Source of the DNA: Candidatus Woesearchaeota archaeon | Lineage (GTDB): Archaea; Nanobdellota; Nanobdellia; Woesearchaeales; UBA10216 | Direction: 5' to 3' | Assembly (NCBI GenBank): GCA_016185705.1 | Contig: JACPMZ010000006.1 | Span: 1-47,014 of the forward strand | DNA length: 47,014 nucleotides | Shown: positions 39,286-47,001 of the stretch, one piece after another | How positions within the stretch are numbered: position 1 is the stretch's first letter | How the letters are laid out: every line of letters starts with the position of its first letter | The notes under the pieces: generated by a model | Databases searched by the model: none | Told to the model about the DNA's origin: nothing | What the model saw: only the letters and a program-made list of their open reading frames with translations | Program-made: the position numbers and the translations under genes

Positions 39286-39967
39286 CCGGCTTCCACTTCG
39301 CCACCGTCACATTTTTCCCGTTGCGGCTGCTTCGGATTAGCAGCATCACTGCATTCGCTGCTTCACTCAGCTCAGTATGCCTGGCATGTTTCGGCTTGGC
39401 GACGCTTGTCCTCAGTATGCCCGGGCTGACCATATTAACAGTGATTCCTTTCGGAGCAGCTCTGGCAAGCGATTTTGTCAGCAGCCAGACTCCTGTCTTC
39501 CCGATGTAATAGGGCGTTGTCATTTCCGGAGCCATTAATTCAGTGCATCCTACACTGCCGATATTGATTATTCTTCCATATCCTTTCTTCTTCATAACCT
39601 GAATTACTTCTTTGCTGCAGAGAAACGCTGTTACAATGTTATTCTGTATCACGGCTTCCAATTCTTTTTTGCTTGTTTTCAGCAGCGGCTTGTATAAAAA
39701 ATCGCCGATGTTATTCACTAAAACGTCTATCCTTCCGCATTTTTTTTTGGCGGCAGCCACTAATCTTTTCACATTCTTTTCTTTTGTCAAATCCCCTTTA
39801 AAACTGATGCAGTTATTGTTGATTTTCCTTAGCTCTTTCAGCGTTTTTGCCGCTTCTTTTCTGCTTCTGTAATAGTTAATAGCTACTGCATATCCGCTGT
39901 CAGCAAGCGTCAGAGCTATTTCCTTTCCCAGCCCTCGGGCTGCTCCAGTGACGATTGCGCTATTCAT
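39278..39967 (-). CDS. Short-chain dehydrogenase/reductase (SDR)
   Basis: 229 residues. The cofactor motif TGAARGLGKE (residues 7-16), NNIG (about 81-84), a catalytic Ser in NIGSVGC and YYIGK (YxxxK) follow the classical SDR plan, as does SPGILRT after the active site. The Arg/Lys pattern after strand 2 (YYRSRKE) favours NADPH. The substrate is unknown; FabG-like reductases are the nearest type. ATG 39967 has a GAGG Shine-Dalgarno and overlaps the upstream lipoprotein gene by 8 bases. The 3' end also exists as a diverged remnant at 38631. Confidence 0.88.
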   Translation of the reverse strand: MNSAIVTGAARGLGKEIALTLADSGYAVAINYYRSRKEAAKTLKELRKINNNCISFKGDLTKEKNVKRLVAAAKKKCGRIDVLVNNIGDFLYKPLLKTSKKELEAVIQNNIVTAFLCSKEVIQVMKKKGYGRIINIGSVGCTELMAPEMTTPYYIGKTGVWLLTKSLARAAPKGITVNMVSPGILRTSVAKPKHARHTELSEAANAVMLLIRSSRNGKNVTVAKWKPDG

Positions 39968-41495
39968 GGATTTCCTCATTCCACTTCCTCCATGCGTCTT
40001 CTGCTGGCTTTCCGCGTATGCTCCAGTCGGGCAGCATTGGCATGTCCCAGTGCCAGTAGCCAAAGTTAAACAATCCGGCTACCCACTCCCTTTCTGCTGC
40101 TGCCTGCCAGTATGCATTTACTGTTCTTGCCTGGTCTTCGGCGGAGTAAGAGTGGTATTCCCATACATCCTCTCCGCCTGACTCTCCCGGAATTCTTCCT
40201 TTTTGGTAGTGCGACGGCCCTTTCCATGCCTGCTTGATGGAGAACGGTGCTATTCTTACTATCACGGGTTTGTCGTATTCTTCAAGGAATGGTTTCATTA
40301 AGTCTATGTTGCGCCCTGCGCCCTGCTTCAGCTCAGCATCAGTCGGGTTGTCTTTTGGTGTTAGCTCTCCTTCTCCAAGGAAAAGGAAAATGTCAGCGTT
40401 GGCAGCCCACGGTATTTCATGCGCCTGCGGTATTGTTTGCGTTGCTGCGTCGGTTTGGTAAAGGAAAGGCGATATCGGTACTATTATGTCTCCGCTGTAA
40501 ACTTTTTTAACGTTATGCAGCATTTCTGTTACGCGGGCTTCATCAGCTCCAAACGTGTCAAACAAAAACATTTCTGCCCCTGTTTCCTCTGCAATCTGCG
40601 CGTGGTGCACCAGAAACCTGTTTACTTCGGAGATGTAAGCATCCAACCAAACGTCCGTCCGATCCTCCCGGTTAATGCTTGTGCAGCATATCTGCGGCTC
40701 AAGCGAGACGCGCAGCCCGGCATCTTTGAAAGCTTTTATGTGTCTCCGCAGCTCTGCGTCGCTTGGATAGTTTGGCCCTTCTCCAACTCCAAGCTCAAGC
40801 GCGTTTCCCAGCTTGGGCGGATCTTCTTCATACCACTGCCAGGGAGGATAAACTGCAACCCAGTTGTAGCCCTGGGAAACAATGTGCTCGGCAGTTGTGT
40901 TGTAGAATTTTTCAAAGCCGGGTATGTATAGGTCCTGTATTCCTGCGCCGGACCTGAATTCCATTCCGCTTGCGCGCTGCCTGAAATTACTGCTTGGCTC
41001 TATGCTGCTTTTCCTGATTACTTCCCCTTCCGGGAACCACCTCCATCTTTCCACTGCGTCTTTTTGCACTTTTCCGGGCTCAAGTGCCACGCGCCTTTTT
41101 GCGTTCCTGTATTCAAACTCATTGCCTGGTTCGCTGTCTTCCGGTCTTAATGGAAGGTACTCTGAGGTTATGTCTCCCCACGCGTTTCTGCTGTAGATGT
41201 ATTCAAACTCTCCTTTCGCCAGGTCAGCAGCCAGTGATGCCGTGTAAGTATGTTCTCCGGTTTTCTCCATGGGAATTTCTATGGCATCCAGCGCCTGCTC
41301 CTCTTCGTTCCATGCGCCATACAGAATGTTAATGGCGTCGCCTTCCGGCGTGTTTTTCGGAACAGTCACTTCAAAAATCGCAGCTGTTTGCAGTTCTTTG
41401 GGTTCTTCCTGCACAGGCTCAGCTGCGTTGCCAGTCTGACTCGCGCTGCAGCCGTAAACTGCGGCAAGAAGCAGCATGAAAACAGCAATTCTCAT
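39960..41495 (-). CDS. Lipid-anchored glycoside-hydrolase-like protein with CBM20-like domain
   Basis: 511 residues. Signal peptide and lipobox (AAVYGC, Cys16) precede a CBM20-like starch-binding beta domain (FEVTVPKNTPEGDAINILYG, about residues 40-115). A TIM-barrel region similar to GH113/GTA-type glycosidases follows: GYNWVAVYPPWQW, LRVSLEPQICC, AEMFLFDTFGADEA, ADIFLFLGEGE, VAGLFNFGYWHWD. It ends with SIRGKPAEDAW, a common barrel terminus. Acidic catalytic residues are likely in FDTFG and EGE. It probably trims extracellular glycans. It is the first gene of an operon with the SDR and the toxin-like pair. TATA TTTATATATTTTATTG is 27 bases upstream. Confidence 0.75.
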   Translation of the reverse strand: MRIAVFMLLLAAVYGCSASQTGNAAEPVQEEPKELQTAAIFEVTVPKNTPEGDAINILYGAWNEEEQALDAIEIPMEKTGEHTYTASLAADLAKGEFEYIYSRNAWGDITSEYLPLRPEDSEPGNEFEYRNAKRRVALEPGKVQKDAVERWRWFPEGEVIRKSSIEPSSNFRQRASGMEFRSGAGIQDLYIPGFEKFYNTTAEHIVSQGYNWVAVYPPWQWYEEDPPKLGNALELGVGEGPNYPSDAELRRHIKAFKDAGLRVSLEPQICCTSINREDRTDVWLDAYISEVNRFLVHHAQIAEETGAEMFLFDTFGADEARVTEMLHNVKKVYSGDIIVPISPFLYQTDAATQTIPQAHEIPWAANADIFLFLGEGELTPKDNPTDAELKQGAGRNIDLMKPFLEEYDKPVIVRIAPFSIKQAWKGPSHYQKGRIPGESGGEDVWEYHSYSAEDQARTVNAYWQAAAEREWVAGLFNFGYWHWDMPMLPDWSIRGKPAEDAWRKWNEEIHE

Positions 41496-41510
41496 GCAGC
41501 TTCACACAAC

Positions 41511-41527
41511 AATAAAATATATAAAGG
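41511..41527. promoter_or_regulatory. Shared bidirectional TATA region
   Basis: AATAAAATATATAAAGG serves the gene starting at 41495 (minus strand, ~27 bases away) and the one starting at 41552 (plus strand, ~30-35 bases away). Only 56 bases separate the two start codons, so the two pre-initiation complexes should exclude each other. Confidence 0.5.
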
Positions 41528-41551
41528 TGCCGTTTTGCTGGTTGTTAAGTG

Positions 41552-42250
41552 ATGAAAAAGTTTTCAGCTTCCACTAAAATATTCTTTGCTGTTCTGTTTG
41601 CAGCATTAGTCTTCATTAGCGCCAAAGTTAACGTTGCGCAATTAGTGGGCAGGGAAAACCAGTTCTTTACTTTGTTCCAAATGTTCGGGCCCATAGCTGG
41701 AGGAATTCTTGGCAGCACGTTTGGCGCAATAATTGTTTTATCTGCTGCTGCTGCTAATTTTTTGATTAACCTGGTTCAGGGCAACAGCAGCTTTGAATTA
41801 GTGACACTTCTGCGTTTGCTTCCCATGGTTTTCGCAGCTTACTACTTCGGCGCAAAGAAAAAGCATGTCTCAATAGCCGTTCCGTTAATCGCTATCTCCT
41901 TGTTTGTCCTGCACCCTGTTGGCAGGGAAGTGTGGTATTTTTCTTTGTTCTGGACAATTCCAATTATCGCCAAGTTTTTTCAAAACAGACTATTCGTCAG
42001 AAGCTTGGGCGCTACCTTCACCGCCCATTCAGTCGGCGGCGCAATATGGGTGTGGGCTGTGCCGATGACGCCTGAGATGTGGATTGCGTTAATCCCTGCG
42101 GTAATCATTGAGCGCCTGCTGTTCGCTTCCGGGATTGCTCTTTCATTTGTAGCTGCAAACACACTGCTTGCTAAAGTAGAGTCAAAAGTGCCGTTTGTTG
42201 CCGTAGATAAGCGGTATGTGTTCTCAAGAAATCTGTGGAAGCTGTTCTAA
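41552..42250 (+). CDS. Multi-helix membrane protein, possible ECF-type substrate-binding subunit
   Basis: 232 residues with six or so membrane helices. The pattern FQMFGPIAGGILGSTFGAII, AANFLINLVQGN, LLPMVFAAYYFGAKKKH and the GAIWVWAVPMTPEMW loop resemble S-components of ECF transporters and related small integral membrane proteins in archaea. The ATP-binding subunits are not encoded nearby. ATG 41552 is preferred over GTG 41549. Assignment is tentative. Confidence 0.55.
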   Translation: MKKFSASTKIFFAVLFAALVFISAKVNVAQLVGRENQFFTLFQMFGPIAGGILGSTFGAIIVLSAAAANFLINLVQGNSSFELVTLLRLLPMVFAAYYFGAKKKHVSIAVPLIAISLFVLHPVGREVWYFSLFWTIPIIAKFFQNRLFVRSLGATFTAHSVGGAIWVWAVPMTPEMWIALIPAVIIERLLFASGIALSFVAANTLLAKVESKVPFVAVDKRYVFSRNLWKLF

Positions 42251-42346
42251 TGGTCTCATCAGAACTGCCATTATCTATTAATGCAGGAAGTTGGTTTCTC
42301 CACCCAACTCACTCCCCTCCGGCCGTGACTTCATTAAATTCCGGTG

Positions 42347-43567
42347 TTACTCGGGTATGTCATGCCAAAGCCCCCGCGCCTCTCCGATAACAAAAATGCT
42401 TCCTGTGACCATAATTGTGCTGCCTTCTGCTTCCTTCAGCGCTTTCCTGACAGCTTCCTTTACGTCTTCAATTGCCTCTGCGCTCTTATTGTGCTTTTTT
42501 GCCTCTTTCCTTAGCAGCTCGCAGTCGCTGCCGCGGTGCTTCGCCTTCGTTACAAGCACTTTCTTCGCCAAAGGCGCCAGTATTTGTATCATTTTTGCAG
42601 TGTCTTTGTCGCTTGAAATCCCTATTACCAGAACTATCCCGTTCTTTTGGCTTTTTATGTAGTCGGCAACAGTCAGTGCTCCTGAAGGGTTGTGCGCTGC
42701 ATCCAGGATTACTCTTGGCTTTTCCTGCATGACTTCCAGCCGTCCGGGCCATTTGGTCTTTTCTATTCCATTCCTGATATCGCTGCTGCTGATTTTAATT
42801 CCGGCTTTGCCAAGATTTGTAATGGCAGCAGCTGCTACTGCTGCATTTCTTTTCTGATGCTCTCCAAGCAGCGAAATCCTGCCTTCGTAATCTTTTTCAA
42901 CTACTGTTGCTTTTGCATTCCTGCTGCCGCAGATTTTCAGGAGCTGCTGCTGTATCTGCGCATCCTTCTCCCCTATTACCGCTGCGCTTCCTTCTTTTAT
43001 GATTCCTGCCTTCTCGGCAGCTATTTTTTCCTTTGTATCGCCAAGGTATTGTGTGTGTTCAAGCTCAATATTCGTTATGACTGCAACCAGCGGCTTCACT
43101 ATGTTGGTTGCATCCAGTCTGCCGCCCATTCCTGTCTCAATAACTGCAAAGTCGCAATTTCTTTTCTTAAAATGCAAAAATGCCATGGCAGTGGTAAACT
43201 CAAAATATGTTGCTTGCATGCCAGCAGCTTTCATTTTGTCTGCTGCTGCTTTTACTTCATCAAAAACTTCCACAACTTCATTCTCGCTTATCCATTCGCC
43301 GTTAACCTGCATCCTTTCACGAAAGCTTTGCAGGTGCGGCGAAGTGTACATCCCGGCTTTATAGCCGGCTTCTTTCAAAATAAAGCTGCACATCGCAACC
43401 ACGCTCCCTTTTCCGTTTGTTCCTGCCACATGAATTGTCTTATATTCGTCCTGCGGATTCCCGAGAATTTCGCATAATCTGCTGATGTTCTCAAGCCCCA
43501 GCTTTATGCCGAAAAGCTCAAGCTTGTCAAGGTATTTTAGGACTTCATTGTAGTTTGTCAGTGCCAT
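42347..43567 (-). CDS. folC: Folylpolyglutamate/dihydrofolate synthase (FolC, Mur-ligase family)
   Basis: 406 residues. The ATP-binding GTNGKGS loop is at residues 49-55, preceded by TIHVAG. TSPHLQSFRERMQVNGEWIS, ETGMGGRLDATN and ITNIELEHTQYLGDT are classic FolC motifs, and DAAHNPSGA marks the C-terminal domain. The enzyme adds glutamate to folates (or related pterins such as tetrahydromethanopterin precursors in archaea). The start overlaps the 3' end of the recombinase pseudogene by 10 bases, so both once formed an operon. The 96-bp gap on its 3' side holds nothing I recognise. Confidence 0.92.
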   Translation of the reverse strand: MALTNYNEVLKYLDKLELFGIKLGLENISRLCEILGNPQDEYKTIHVAGTNGKGSVVAMCSFILKEAGYKAGMYTSPHLQSFRERMQVNGEWISENEVVEVFDEVKAAADKMKAAGMQATYFEFTTAMAFLHFKKRNCDFAVIETGMGGRLDATNIVKPLVAVITNIELEHTQYLGDTKEKIAAEKAGIIKEGSAAVIGEKDAQIQQQLLKICGSRNAKATVVEKDYEGRISLLGEHQKRNAAVAAAAITNLGKAGIKISSSDIRNGIEKTKWPGRLEVMQEKPRVILDAAHNPSGALTVADYIKSQKNGIVLVIGISSDKDTAKMIQILAPLAKKVLVTKAKHRGSDCELLRKEAKKHNKSAEAIEDVKEAVRKALKEAEGSTIMVTGSIFVIGEARGLWHDIPE

Positions 43568-44117
43568 AAGTCATCTACCGGACTTGCTATCCTGGCTATG
43601 GTGCTTGTTGCCACATGCGTGTAAATTTGGGTTGTTTGCAGCTTCGCATGCCCGAGCAGTTGCTGTATATGCCTTATATCCTGCCGAAATCAAAGCTTTC
43701 TGTCCTTAAATCAACCAGTTCGGACACTCTCAAACCCCTTCCGTAAAGACACTTGAGCACCAGCCTGTGTTTTGCATTGTTGGCAGCGCCTATTATCCGC
43801 CTGACTTCCTCTTTTGAAAGCACTACATGAAGGTTTTGCTCTCTTTTAGGCCTTGCAACTCCCTCAATCTCCTTTCCAACAGCATTCACAAAAAAGAATT
43901 TTAGCGCGCTTATTGCCAAGTTAGCAGTTACGTTTGTATAATGTTTAGCGTTTATGAGGTAGGAGATATACTGCTTTACGTCATCAGAATTTGCATCTTG
44001 CGGATGTTTTGCAGAATACCCCAGAAAGTCGTTTACAAAATGCCTGTAAGACTTTTTCGTCTTGCTGCTGAAGCCCCTTGCATCAAGCTCCAGCCCAAAC
44101 CTCTCAAGTACGTCCAT
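43558..44117 (-). pseudogene. Tyrosine recombinase (XerA/IntI-like), internally deleted
   Basis: The N-terminal SAM-like domain (SSKTKKSYRHFVNDFLGYSA ... LAISALKFFF) and the first catalytic segment LYGRGLRVSELVDL (catalytic Arg) are intact up to SFDFGR. The frame then jumps at about 43673 and continues out of phase with DIRHIQQLLGHAKLQTTQIY and THV (catalytic His and Tyr), stopping at 43558. Compared with family length, about 90 codons holding the catalytic Lys and the HxLR box are missing. It is leaderless from ATG 44117 with TATA TTTTTATACT. It points away from the cassette array, as intI does in integrons, but the missing part is the one that separates IntI from XerA. Confidence 0.8.
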
Positions 44118-44170
44118 CTGAAACCAAACAACCAAATAGTATAAAAACTTATCTATATAGGTAGTTCAAC
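44118..44170. other. Recombinase promoter and first recombination core site (attI position)
   Basis: Between the recombinase start and the first cassette lie the recombinase TATA and, at 44164-44170, the core-like box GTTCAAC followed by GCAAT. The same GTTCAACGCAAT word ends the first attC-like site (44846-44857). By position this is where an attI site would be. Confidence 0.5.
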
Positions 44171-44259
44171 GCAATTTGAGAACCTGCTTAATACCGCCCC
44201 CACCCAGACTGAAGCGCGCTTGCAAAACTATTAAAAACTACAAAAATACCAGTAATTTT

Positions 44260-44652
44260 ATGGACAGAGTTTTGGAATTAGACATCGCAGAAATATACTG
44301 GAATCTTACATCACTAAAAGATGCAGTAATCCGCACCTTAAAAGAAAGAGATTTATATAACCGTAACAATTTCTATAGAGGTTTTAATAAGGGTTTTGTC
44401 GAGCAGGTTTTAGCGTTAGGAAGCGAGAATCTTAGTGATTGGGGAGTATATGCTCTTCCTGAGTCTCATTTATCCATTGATCCTGATCCGAGATGGATTA
44501 ATCCTCTTAGCTATGCTAGAGCATCAGGAGCTCTTGCAGTTTATAATGGAGATATGTTAAGATTGGGCTCTACTTGTATTGATTGGTATGAATTTGTTGA
44601 TCAGACGAAAAGATCTGAATCAATATCTACTATTTTTTCATTAAAATGGTAA
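44260..44652 (+). CDS. Cassette 1 protein, unknown (130 aa)
   Basis: 130 residues, soluble, mixed alpha/beta by eye: MDRVLELDIAEIYWNLTSLK, IRTLKERDLYNRNNFYRGF, LGSENLSDWGVYALPES, then NPLSYARASGALAVYNGDML. No family is recognised. ATG 44260 is preceded at about 27 bases by ATTAAAAAC, an acceptable TATA region inside the cassette, so it can probably be expressed on its own. Its codon choice is AT-rich and unlike the chromosomal genes. Confidence 0.7.
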   Translation: MDRVLELDIAEIYWNLTSLKDAVIRTLKERDLYNRNNFYRGFNKGFVEQVLALGSENLSDWGVYALPESHLSIDPDPRWINPLSYARASGALAVYNGDMLRLGSTCIDWYEFVDQTKRSESISTIFSLKW

Positions 44653-44693
44653 AACGATATATCGCACGCTTCCATCCCCCACCCTAAAATAGT

Positions 44694-44852
44694 GCAGGTT
44701 CTCAAACTTTTTCGCTATCGCTCAAACCACGCCTTGCAGGCTCTCACTTCGCTCGGGGCGTATAACAGCGATTTAGAGGAAACCTCGTTGCACTTCGGTT
44801 TCCAAAATTTTGCTCCGCTACGCAAAACTTCGTATAGTCGCATATGTTCAAC
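44694..44852. repeat. attC-like site of cassette 1 (R'' 44760-44766, R' 44846-44852)
   Basis: R'' is GTATAAC and R' is GTTCAAC. Next to the boxes, GCGATTTA (left) pairs imperfectly with TATAGTCGC (right). The variable middle has its own perfect stem GGAAACC/GGTTTCC. Upstream of R'' lie a GC-rich stretch ending CACTTCGCTCGGGGC and GCAGGTTCTCAAA (44694-44706). The latter is the exact complement of TTTGAGAACCTGC at the cassette's 5' end (44175-44187). Confidence 0.7.
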
Positions 44853-44915
44853 GCAATCGTGGGCTTCGGGGCTCAACGAAAGTTTATTAAACTTCAATAA
44901 AGAAAAGTTAATATT

Positions 44916-45413
44916 ATGGATGATTTTAATATCTGGGGAACGCCAAGTAAAAAGAAAAAGAAAAAACAAGATAATATTTTCGGCGGCGGTTTTGATTTAA
45001 GTCTAGGTCCAAAAAGAGGAAGAACTAAGAATCCTTTAGACTTTGGTGTTGGACTTGGTCCTTCCAGACAAAAAGAAACTGAACGTGATACTCGCAGAGC
45101 TTTTTCTCAAACTCAAAGAAATGAAATATGGGACCGACAAAAAGGCAAATGTGCAGGTTCGCATTGTGGTCATAAACCATTACTACGAAGCGCTACACAT
45201 TACGACCATATTATTCCTTGGGAAAAAGGTGGTAAAACTGTTGTTAGTAATGGACAGGCACTTTGTCCTACATGCCATTCTGTGAAATCTAATAAAGATA
45301 GATTAAAAAATGTGGATAAAAAAAGAAATAATAAGAATAATGATAATTTTTTTGGTGGTAATCTATTTGGACCACCGCCGAAACGTTCTAAAAATAATCC
45401 ATTTGGTTTATAA
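44916..45413 (+). CDS. Cassette 2: HNH endonuclease
   Basis: 165 residues. A Lys-rich start and Gly-rich linker precede an HNH domain (residues ~80-130): RNEIWDRQKGKCAGSHC, HYDHIIPWEKGGKTVVSNGQ, ALCPTCHSVKSNKD. The four cysteines form the zinc site, and His in YDHI plus downstream Asn and His are catalytic. The tail FFGGNLFGPPPKRSKNNPFGL recalls short-peptide motifs seen at the start (NIFGGGFDLSLGP). HNH proteins are frequent cargo of mobile arrays, with defensive or homing roles. The target cannot be told. Confidence 0.88.
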   Translation: MDDFNIWGTPSKKKKKKQDNIFGGGFDLSLGPKRGRTKNPLDFGVGLGPSRQKETERDTRRAFSQTQRNEIWDRQKGKCAGSHCGHKPLLRSATHYDHIIPWEKGGKTVVSNGQALCPTCHSVKSNKDRLKNVDKKRNNKNNDNFFGGNLFGPPPKRSKNNPFGL

Positions 45414-45417
45414 TAAA

Positions 45418-45577
45418 GCCCCTTCGCCCACGACTTCTTCGTCGGGCTTCGCCCTCCTCGACCACGTTGCACTCTCACTTCGTTCGGGGCGTTGAACAGG
45501 CATTTTACGGTTCGGCTCTTGCAGAACCTCACCCAAATTTCCCTGCGGGAAACTTCGTAAAATGCCATACGTTATAC
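45418..45577. repeat. attC-like site of cassette 2 (R'' 45491-45497, R' 45571-45577)
   Basis: R'' GTTGAAC and R' GTTATAC bracket perfect 11-bp inner arms GGCATTTTACG (45499-45509) and CGTAAAATGCC (45556-45566), an 87-bp site. Upstream, GCCCCTTCGCCCACGA (45418-45433) pairs with TCGTGGGCTTCGGGGC at the cassette's 5' end (44857-44872), apart from 3 central bases. Confidence 0.75.
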
Positions 45578-45581
45578 GCAA

Positions 45582-45650
45582 TTCAAAAAATATTTTTCTT
45601 GAAGTAAAATGAAGATAGTCTTTCAAAACATGGATAAATTTGATTTTTTC
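45582..45650. repeat. Left arm of a long inverted repeat in cassette 3
   Basis: TTCAAAAAATATTTTTC (45582-45598) and ATAAATTTGATTTTTTC (45634-45650) are exact complements of 46797-46813 and 46749-46765. The two arms, 69 and 65 bp, thus form an imperfect inverted repeat flanking the gene, outside the attC-like site. Confidence 0.7.
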
Positions 45651-45736
45651 TTTATTATAGAGGGGGATAATAATGTGTTTTCTCCACTCCGTTCCGAAAA
45701 CGAATTATTTATAAATTTCAATCTTTTAAGGATACT

Positions 45737-46705
45737 ATGAGCAAAAAATTTACTTTTATACACCCGATCTTCGTCCCGGGACGTCGTGTGTTCTCCCTTG
45801 TTGTGTTGACCTACTTAGGATGGTTGGTTTTCATTAATGCACTCATGTTTCTGCCGGCATTGGGATTGCTACCCGACAATGCATTATCTGCTATGGGACA
45901 CTTTGGAAAATTCCTTAGTACTGGAGATACGCACGATCTTATTCACGAACTAGTATTCGCTCTCATTGTGGGAACAGCCGCAATAGGACTTCTTAGCCAG
46001 CTTTGGAAGCCAAAAGAAAAATTTGCAGGTCAGTTGGTAGCACTGATTGTGTGGGGGGCAATGATTTTGACCGCCGCTTTCACAAACAATTGGGTTCCGC
46101 AACCACTCTTTATTATTTTTGGCGGATTGACGATCTTAGCAACTGTTTTCCACCCCGCCAGACGCGATCTCTTAAATTGGTTTAGTGTCGCGACATTGAA
46201 CAAGACATTACTCACACTGGTTATTGCAGCGGCGATACCACTGCTTGCGTTTACGTTTACGAATATTGGATTGCAGACCGCCGACGGAGGAAACTCTGGA
46301 TTTTTTGAACATAATCCACCTACGTTCCATGGTGGTGATTCGGCGGCTAATCAAGAACCATCACAGAATCAACCATTAGACTCTATAAATGAAGTAGACA
46401 CAGACAATGAGGCTGACCACGATCAGAAACATATCGCCCTTGGTCACTATCGCAACATTGCCGTCCTCGCTTTACTCATCATATTGGTAGGAATTTTGGC
46501 GAGCTTCAAACCCGGCGATTGGCGACTCGCTGCATGGGTCGCTGGTTTCCTTCCAATTTTGTTTGGACTCGCATCGATTATACTGCCGAATGCTGAATCA
46601 AGCCTCGGTGTAATTTGGAGTCTTGTTGCAATTGTTTGGGGTGTTGTATTCGTTGCAGTAGCTGAACTAACCAAAAATGCGCATACCAAACATAAAGAAA
46701 GTTGA
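45737..46705 (+). CDS. Cassette 3: multi-helix membrane protein, unknown
   Basis: 322 residues with about eight membrane helices. A first block of helices (VFSLVVLTYLGWLVFINALM, ELVFALIVGTAAIGLL, LVALIVWGAMILTAAF) is followed by a hydrophilic His/Asn/Asp-rich loop (about residues 190-235, HNPPTFHGGDSAANQ). A second block of three helices follows. No family is recognised; the His-rich loop might bind metal. A clear TATA ATTTATAAATTTC lies 27 bases before ATG 45737, so the cassette carries its own archaeal-type promoter. This argues that it was made or adapted in an archaeon. Confidence 0.75.
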   Translation: MSKKFTFIHPIFVPGRRVFSLVVLTYLGWLVFINALMFLPALGLLPDNALSAMGHFGKFLSTGDTHDLIHELVFALIVGTAAIGLLSQLWKPKEKFAGQLVALIVWGAMILTAAFTNNWVPQPLFIIFGGLTILATVFHPARRDLLNWFSVATLNKTLLTLVIAAAIPLLAFTFTNIGLQTADGGNSGFFEHNPPTFHGGDSAANQEPSQNQPLDSINEVDTDNEADHDQKHIALGHYRNIAVLALLIILVGILASFKPGDWRLAAWVAGFLPILFGLASIILPNAESSLGVIWSLVAIVWGVVFVAVAELTKNAHTKHKES

Positions 46706-46748
46706 AAAATGAAATTCACCCCTAACCCCTCTTTCATTTTTCAAAACG

Positions 46749-46813
46749 GAAAAAATCAAATTTATGATTAATGAGGAAAGCCTGATAATTGAGAACGAAA
46801 AATATTTTTTGAA
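46749..46813. repeat. Right arm of the long inverted repeat in cassette 3
   Basis: Contains GAAAAAATCAAATTTAT and GAAAAATATTTTTTGAA, complementary to the left arm at 45582-45650. It precedes the GC-rich stretch and the R'' box of the third attC-like site. Confidence 0.7.
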
Positions 46814-46869
46814 CTCACTCCGCTACGCTTCGTGCCCCGCTGCGCTCTCCTCCTTTCAGTCGTCGGGGC

Positions 46870-47001
46870 GTATAACAGGCATTAACAGGAAACCTCGTTG
46901 CACTTCGCTTTCCCAAATTTTTTGCTAGCTCTGTGTGAGGGATGCCCACACGAGGGCAAACTTTCGAGGGAAAAAACTTCGCTAAATTCTATAAGTTAAG
47001 T
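46870..47001. repeat. attC-like site of cassette 3 (R'' 46870-46876, R' 46995-47001)
   Basis: R'' GTATAAC and R' GTTAAGT; the latter fits the GTTRRRY consensus exactly. The middle contains GGAAACCTCGTTGCACTTCG, shared with the first site (44778-44797), and a stem GTGTG-agggatgcc-CACAC. At 132 bp it lies within the known size range of attC sites. The 13 bases after R' would begin a fourth cassette. Confidence 0.65.

Noticed and set aside
42251-42346. A decayed element or attachment site between the membrane-protein gene and folC
   Set aside because: I saw only a short GTTGG/CCAAC pair; nothing exceeds chance.
43558-44117. Calling the recombinase a definite IntI
   Set aside because: The diagnostic IntI-specific insert is in the deleted part, and the intact 3' end overlapping folC is equally compatible with a housekeeping XerA that lies beside the array by chance.
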